Of a stretch of DNA of 9,349 nt, positions 6,193 through 9,349 are shown in pieces; the stretch's first letter is position 1, and the number at the start of each line of letters is the position of its first letter. The stretch is from Betaproteobacteria bacterium UBA5582 (GTDB taxonomy: Bacteria; Pseudomonadota; Gammaproteobacteria; Burkholderiales; Rhodocyclaceae): positions 12,194 through 21,542 of the forward strand of contig DILW01000163.1 in assembly GCA_002425245.1 (NCBI GenBank), in the 5' to 3' direction. A program made the position numbers and the translations under genes. Under the pieces are notes generated by a model. It did not search any database, was not told the DNA's origin, and worked only from the letters and a program-made list of their open reading frames with translations.

Positions 6193-6373
6193 GCGGCTTG
6201 CCCGGGCTGAAGTAGAGACACGGCTGCCCGGACGACTCGATGACGTCGCGCATCGGCTCGCGCGCGCTCTTGAAGCCCAGTTCGCGGCAGCCGTAGGGCA
6301 TCCTCGGATCGAAAGTGATGTAGTAATGCCGGCAATTGCGGCAGCGCGGCGGCGAACCGGGGACTTGCTTCAT
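6179..6373 (-). CDS. Small four-cysteine protein, function unknown
   Basis: 64 aa, starting at the ATG that overlaps the NuoM-like stop codon (ATGA at 6373-6370). Cysteines at 11, 14, 29 and 52 (CRNC, YGC, QPC contexts) suggest a small metal-binding fold. The HYYITFDPRMPYGCRELGF-type segment looks like a conserved proteobacterial small-protein family that I recall only as hypothetical or doubtfully named. No signal peptide or membrane segment is present. It is the last visible gene of the antiporter-like operon and runs 14 bp into yjdM on the other strand. The same frame stays open upstream to 7858, but that extension is a shadow of the NuoM-like gene; the 64-aa start is chosen from the coupling overlap and the change in composition. 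Confidence 0.8.
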   Translation of the reverse strand: MKQVPGSPPRCRNCRHYYITFDPRMPYGCRELGFKSAREPMRDVIESSGQPCLYFSPGKPLRPS

Positions 6374-7821
6374 GCGCTCAGTGCTGCCGCCCAGGCCTCG
6401 GCCGCCGGCCGGACGATGTCGAGCCAGGGCGAGGGATAGACGCCGATGCCGACGATCATGACGATGAGCGCGACCAGCACCAGCCATTCGCGGCGGTCTA
6501 GATCGGCCGCGCCGAGCACGGCCGGGTGGCTGGCCGGACCGTAGAAAGCCTTGCGGTAGAGGGCCAGGAAGGCAGCGGCGGCAATCGCCAGCCCGAACAG
6601 CGCAGCCATCCCGGCCCCGGTGTAACGGTCGAGCGCCGCCAGGATGAGCAGGAACTCGGCCGGGAAGCTGCTGGTCCCCGGCATGCCGACCCCGGCCAGG
6701 CCGCAGATCAGCACCCCGGCGGCGAGCAGCGGCATGCTTTGCGCGACCCCGCCCAGGCTGCGCACATCGGTCGAGCCGGTGCGCTGGCGCAGACATTCGA
6801 GCAGCAGCATGGCGCCGCCGGCAGCAACCGAGAAGCTGAGCAAGAGCGAAATCGCCCCGTGTACGCCCTGTGCTGACAAGGTGGACAGCCCGAGCGTCGC
6901 CAGCCCGACGTGGCAGATGCTGGCGTAGGCCAGCCCGACGCGCAGGTTGCCATGCGCCAGAATGCCGACGGCGCCGTAAAGCAGCGTCACCGTGCCCAGG
7001 CCGGCGAGCAGCCAGTGCCATTCCTGGGCGGCGTCTGGCGCCAGCGGCACGGCCAGGCGGATCAGGGCAAAGGCGCCGACCTTGAGCCCGAGCAGCACTG
7101 CCGTCAGCGTCCCCGGCGCCGCCAGCGCGAACTGCGGCAGCCAGGTATGCAGGGGCACCAGCGGCACCTTCAGGGCGAAGGCGAACAGCATCAAGACCAG
7201 CACCACGCGCTGCCGGTCGAGAGCCAGCGGCCGTTCGAGCAGGACCGGCAGGTCGAAGCTGCCGGCGCCGCTGCCCAGTTCGATGAAGGCCAGCAGCAGC
7301 GGAAAGCCGCCGGCCAGCATGAGCAGCACGTAGCGGGCGGCGACCCGTGGCGCGTCGGCGCTCACCCCGCGGCGGGCGAGCAGGAAATAGACCGGGATCA
7401 GGCTGAGTTCCCAGAACAGGAAGAACAGGATCAGGTCGACCGCGCAGAAAATCCCCAGGGTCGCCGACTGCAGAGCCAGCAGCAGGCCGTACTCCAGGCG
7501 CGGGGCGTCGGCGCCGCGGTGCCAGGAAACGGTCAGAGCGCCGATGAACAGCAGCGCCGTCGCCGGTAGGAAGAGCACCGACAGGCCGTCCACCGCCAGC
7601 GACCAGTGCACACCGAGGCCGGCGATCCACGGCCAGCGTTCGACGAACTGAAAGCGCGGCCCGGCCGGCTCGAAACTGAACAGGACCAGGCTGCTCAACA
7701 GCAGCACCAGCAGCATCGCGGCCAGCGCCAGACCACGCGCCAGCCGCGCCGGCAACAGGCTGGACAGCAAGGCCGCGGCGAGCGGCAGAAGGACGATCAG
7801 GGTGAGCAGCGGCGGCATCAT
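6370..7821 (-). CDS. NuoM-like proton-translocating (complex I/Mrp antiporter-type) membrane subunit
   Basis: A 483-aa polytopic membrane protein of the proton-conducting NuoL/M/N-MrpA/D family, about NuoM length. The start MMPPLLTLIVLLP and the PWIAGLGVHWSLAVDGLSVLF segment (64-84) are NuoM-like. Key channel residues are present: E138 in FWELSLIPVYFL (TM5), K218 in ALKVPLVPLHTWLP (TM7), K247 in GLKVGAFALIR (TM8), H304, and E389 in PAEFLLIL (TM12, glutamate in NuoM where NuoL/N have lysine). It is therefore probably a working pump half-channel. It overlaps its upstream partner by ATGA and has GGGAG upstream. The second ATG (7818) is an equally coupled alternative start. No nuoN follows, so it is probably not part of a standard nuo operon. 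Confidence 0.9.
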   Translation of the reverse strand: MMPPLLTLIVLLPLAAALLSSLLPARLARGLALAAMLLVLLLSSLVLFSFEPAGPRFQFVERWPWIAGLGVHWSLAVDGLSVLFLPATALLFIGALTVSWHRGADAPRLEYGLLLALQSATLGIFCAVDLILFFLFWELSLIPVYFLLARRGVSADAPRVAARYVLLMLAGGFPLLLAFIELGSGAGSFDLPVLLERPLALDRQRVVLVLMLFAFALKVPLVPLHTWLPQFALAAPGTLTAVLLGLKVGAFALIRLAVPLAPDAAQEWHWLLAGLGTVTLLYGAVGILAHGNLRVGLAYASICHVGLATLGLSTLSAQGVHGAISLLLSFSVAAGGAMLLLECLRQRTGSTDVRSLGGVAQSMPLLAAGVLICGLAGVGMPGTSSFPAEFLLILAALDRYTGAGMAALFGLAIAAAAFLALYRKAFYGPASHPAVLGAADLDRREWLVLVALIVMIVGIGVYPSPWLDIVRPAAEAWAAALSA

Positions 7822-9308
7822 CGGACGAAGCTCCCGGCCAGCGCCCGGCTGGCGGCATCAGTCAGGAGCAGCCAGGGCTCGGTGAAGAAGCCGATCGCCA
7901 GCAAGGCGGCAACGGCCAGGCCGCAGACCGCATACTCCATCGGCAGGGTCCGGTCGACCTCGTGCGCAGCCGACTTCTCCTGGGCCAGGAAAGCCTTCTG
8001 GAAGCCCCACAGCAGGAAACCGGCGGCAGCCACGTTGCCGAGCGCGGTGGCCACCGTCGGCAGTGCGCCGAAGCGGTCGATGGCCGCTTCGAGCACCAGG
8101 TGGGCGGCGTCGAAACCCGGCGTTCCCGGCATGCCGACGATGGCCAGGCCACACAACAGGAAGCAGACGGCGAGGAAGGGAATGCGCTCGAACAGGCCGC
8201 CCAGCTCGCCCAGCTCGGTGGTTCCGGTGCGGCGGAAGACAAAACCGACGATGAACCACATGCCGGTCGCCGCCAGGCCGAAGTTGGCGGCCAGCAGCAC
8301 CGCCCCCTGAATGCCGGCGGCGTGCAGGCTGAACAGGCCGATCACCAGCAGGCTGGTATGGCTGACCACGGCGAAGGCGAGCAGGCGGCGCAGGTTGGTC
8401 TGCATGAAAGCGAGCGCGGCGGTGAAGAACACCCCGGCCATGGCGAAGCCGACCACGTAGGGCTGCCAGTCGAGCACGGCGTCCGGCGTCAGCGGCAGGA
8501 CGAAACGGGCCATCCCGAAAAAGCCGACCTTGACCCCGACCATCAGCGCCGGTGCCACCGCGATCAGTCCGTGCTGGGCCATGTTCGGCAACCAGCCGTG
8601 CAGCGGGAACAGCGGTGTGCGCACGGCCAGTCCGTAGAACAGCAGGTAGAAGGCCGCCGTCTGGAACTTGCCGGGCGGCAGCGTGCCGCTCAGCTCGAAC
8701 AGATCGAAGCTCCAGCGCCCGCCGGTGACCTCGGCATGGCCCCAGCCGAGCACAAAACAGCCGGCGACGAAGAGCGCCAGACCGAAGCCCTGGTACTGGA
8801 CGAAACGGGCCAGGGCCAGGATCTCGGCGCGCGACGAGGCCCAGCGCCGCAGCAGATACACCACCGACCACAGTTCCAGCGCCGAGAACAGGGCAAACCA
8901 GGCGATGTTCAGGGTCAGCAGCATGCCGACCAGGCCTGCCTCGGCCAGCAGCAGCACGGCAAACAGGCGGGCCGGCGAGATCATGCCGCGACTCATGCCG
9001 TACAAGGTCATCAGCAGCGTCAGCAGCGCCGTCAGTAGCAGGAAAACCACCGCGATGCCATCGACGGCGACGTGGTAGCCGATCAGGTCGATGCGCTCGG
9101 CCAGCTGGAAACCGAGGCTGGCATCGACCCGACTGGCGACCCAGATGGCCAGCAACAACTCGCCGGCAGCAAAGAGTTTCCCGGCCAGCACCGCCACCGG
9201 CCGCTCGCCGAGTGCCAGCAACACCGCCACACCGAGCAAGGGCAGCAACTGCAGCAGGGCCAGCCAGGGCAGCGCTGCCTGCTGGTACCAGAAGATTTCG
9301 CCGCTCAT
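7818..9308 (-). CDS. Divergent NuoM/MrpD-like antiporter-type membrane subunit
   Basis: A 496-aa polytopic membrane protein of the same family as its downstream partner but more diverged. The AVDGIAVVFLLLTALLT segment (81-97), GWLP (238-241) and NLRRLLAFAVVSH (305-317) place it in the family. TM5 glutamate E145 and TM8 lysine K260 are kept. The TM7 lysine is replaced by R230 (AVRTPLFPLHGWLP), and the TM12 GEF/AEF glutamate is replaced by alanine in GFDAAHLVLEA (398-408), with H403 and E407 nearby. It has no long C-terminal lateral helix of NuoL type. The start at 9308 overlaps the stop of the upstream gene (TGATG), so the genes are translationally coupled. It probably forms a membrane complex with the NuoM-like protein; substrate ion and electron donor, if any, are unknown. 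Confidence 0.88.
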   Translation of the reverse strand: MSGEIFWYQQAALPWLALLQLLPLLGVAVLLALGERPVAVLAGKLFAAGELLLAIWVASRVDASLGFQLAERIDLIGYHVAVDGIAVVFLLLTALLTLLMTLYGMSRGMISPARLFAVLLLAEAGLVGMLLTLNIAWFALFSALELWSVVYLLRRWASSRAEILALARFVQYQGFGLALFVAGCFVLGWGHAEVTGGRWSFDLFELSGTLPPGKFQTAAFYLLFYGLAVRTPLFPLHGWLPNMAQHGLIAVAPALMVGVKVGFFGMARFVLPLTPDAVLDWQPYVVGFAMAGVFFTAALAFMQTNLRRLLAFAVVSHTSLLVIGLFSLHAAGIQGAVLLAANFGLAATGMWFIVGFVFRRTGTTELGELGGLFERIPFLAVCFLLCGLAIVGMPGTPGFDAAHLVLEAAIDRFGALPTVATALGNVAAAGFLLWGFQKAFLAQEKSAAHEVDRTLPMEYAVCGLAVAALLAIGFFTEPWLLLTDAASRALAGSFVR

Positions 9309-9349
9309 CAGAGGATCACCACGAAAGTCGCCATCACCGCCATCATCAG
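9308..9349 (-). CDS. C-terminal end of an upstream hydrophobic protein (cut by right edge)
   Basis: Thirteen codons and a TGA stop (9310-9308) are in frame up to the right edge, reading LMMAVMATFVVIL. The stop overlaps the next ATG by one base (TGATG), as in a coupled operon. The all-hydrophobic tail suggests a membrane protein, perhaps another small or antiporter-like subunit, but too little is visible to name it. Confidence 0.55.
   Translation of the reverse strand: MMMAVMATFVVIL

Noticed and set aside
6374..7858. Upstream extension of the 64-aa gene's frame
   Set aside because: Arg/Ala/Gly-rich shadow of the NuoM-like gene. The coding signal starts only at the ATG overlapping the NuoM-like stop.
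7962..9038. 358-codon plus-strand frame opposite the 496-aa antiporter-like gene
   Set aside because: Gln/Gly/Arg-rich antisense shadow without a domain, against a clear membrane protein.

Overview
The window is about 9.3 kb of GC-rich DNA from a Gram-negative bacterium. It looks like a betaproteobacterium, perhaps of the Rhodocyclales. That placement is inferred from the mrp-metG pair, the MetRS architecture, codon choice and the style of the small genes; nothing in the window proves it.

Region 1 (1-3470) is housekeeping. On the minus strand lies the 5' part of mrp/apbC, an Fe-S cluster carrier ATPase cut by the window's left edge. Upstream of it on the same strand is a complete OmpR/PhoB-type response regulator with no histidine kinase beside it. 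Divergent from both, on the plus strand, is metG (methionyl-tRNA synthetase with a C-terminal tRNA-binding domain), which ends in a strong 12-bp hairpin.

Region 2 (3434-3856) is a 423-bp non-coding stretch, clearly more AT-rich than its surroundings. It holds several hairpins, matches to the DnaA box (one perfect, one fitting TTWTNCACA, one with a single mismatch), a short 12-bp-periodic tandem repeat and three copies of TGCGCAA. It is the least explained part of the window.

Region 3 (3857-6192) has a small ribbon-helix-helix (RHH) DNA-binding protein on the minus strand, divergent from a SulP-family anion transporter and a YjdM/PhnA zinc-ribbon protein on the plus strand. The transporter has a near-consensus sigma-70 promoter. 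Two ATTAACAT direct repeats 11 bp apart run into its -35 box, so the RHH protein is a natural candidate regulator.

Region 4 (6179-9349) is a tightly coupled minus-strand operon. In transcription order it has the last codons of an unseen hydrophobic protein, a divergent NuoM/MrpD-like antiporter subunit, a more canonical NuoM-like subunit, and a 64-aa four-cysteine protein. Each joint overlaps by 1 or 4 nt. No other complex I genes are visible and nuoN does not follow, so this is probably an accessory ion-pumping module and not the main respiratory complex I. The operon ends by overlapping the 3' end of yjdM from the opposite strand.

No tRNA, rRNA, CRISPR array, insertion sequence or phage gene was seen. 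The likeliest places for new biology are the structured intergenic region 2, the RHH/repeat/SulP switch, and the paired antiporter-like subunits beside an anion transporter.
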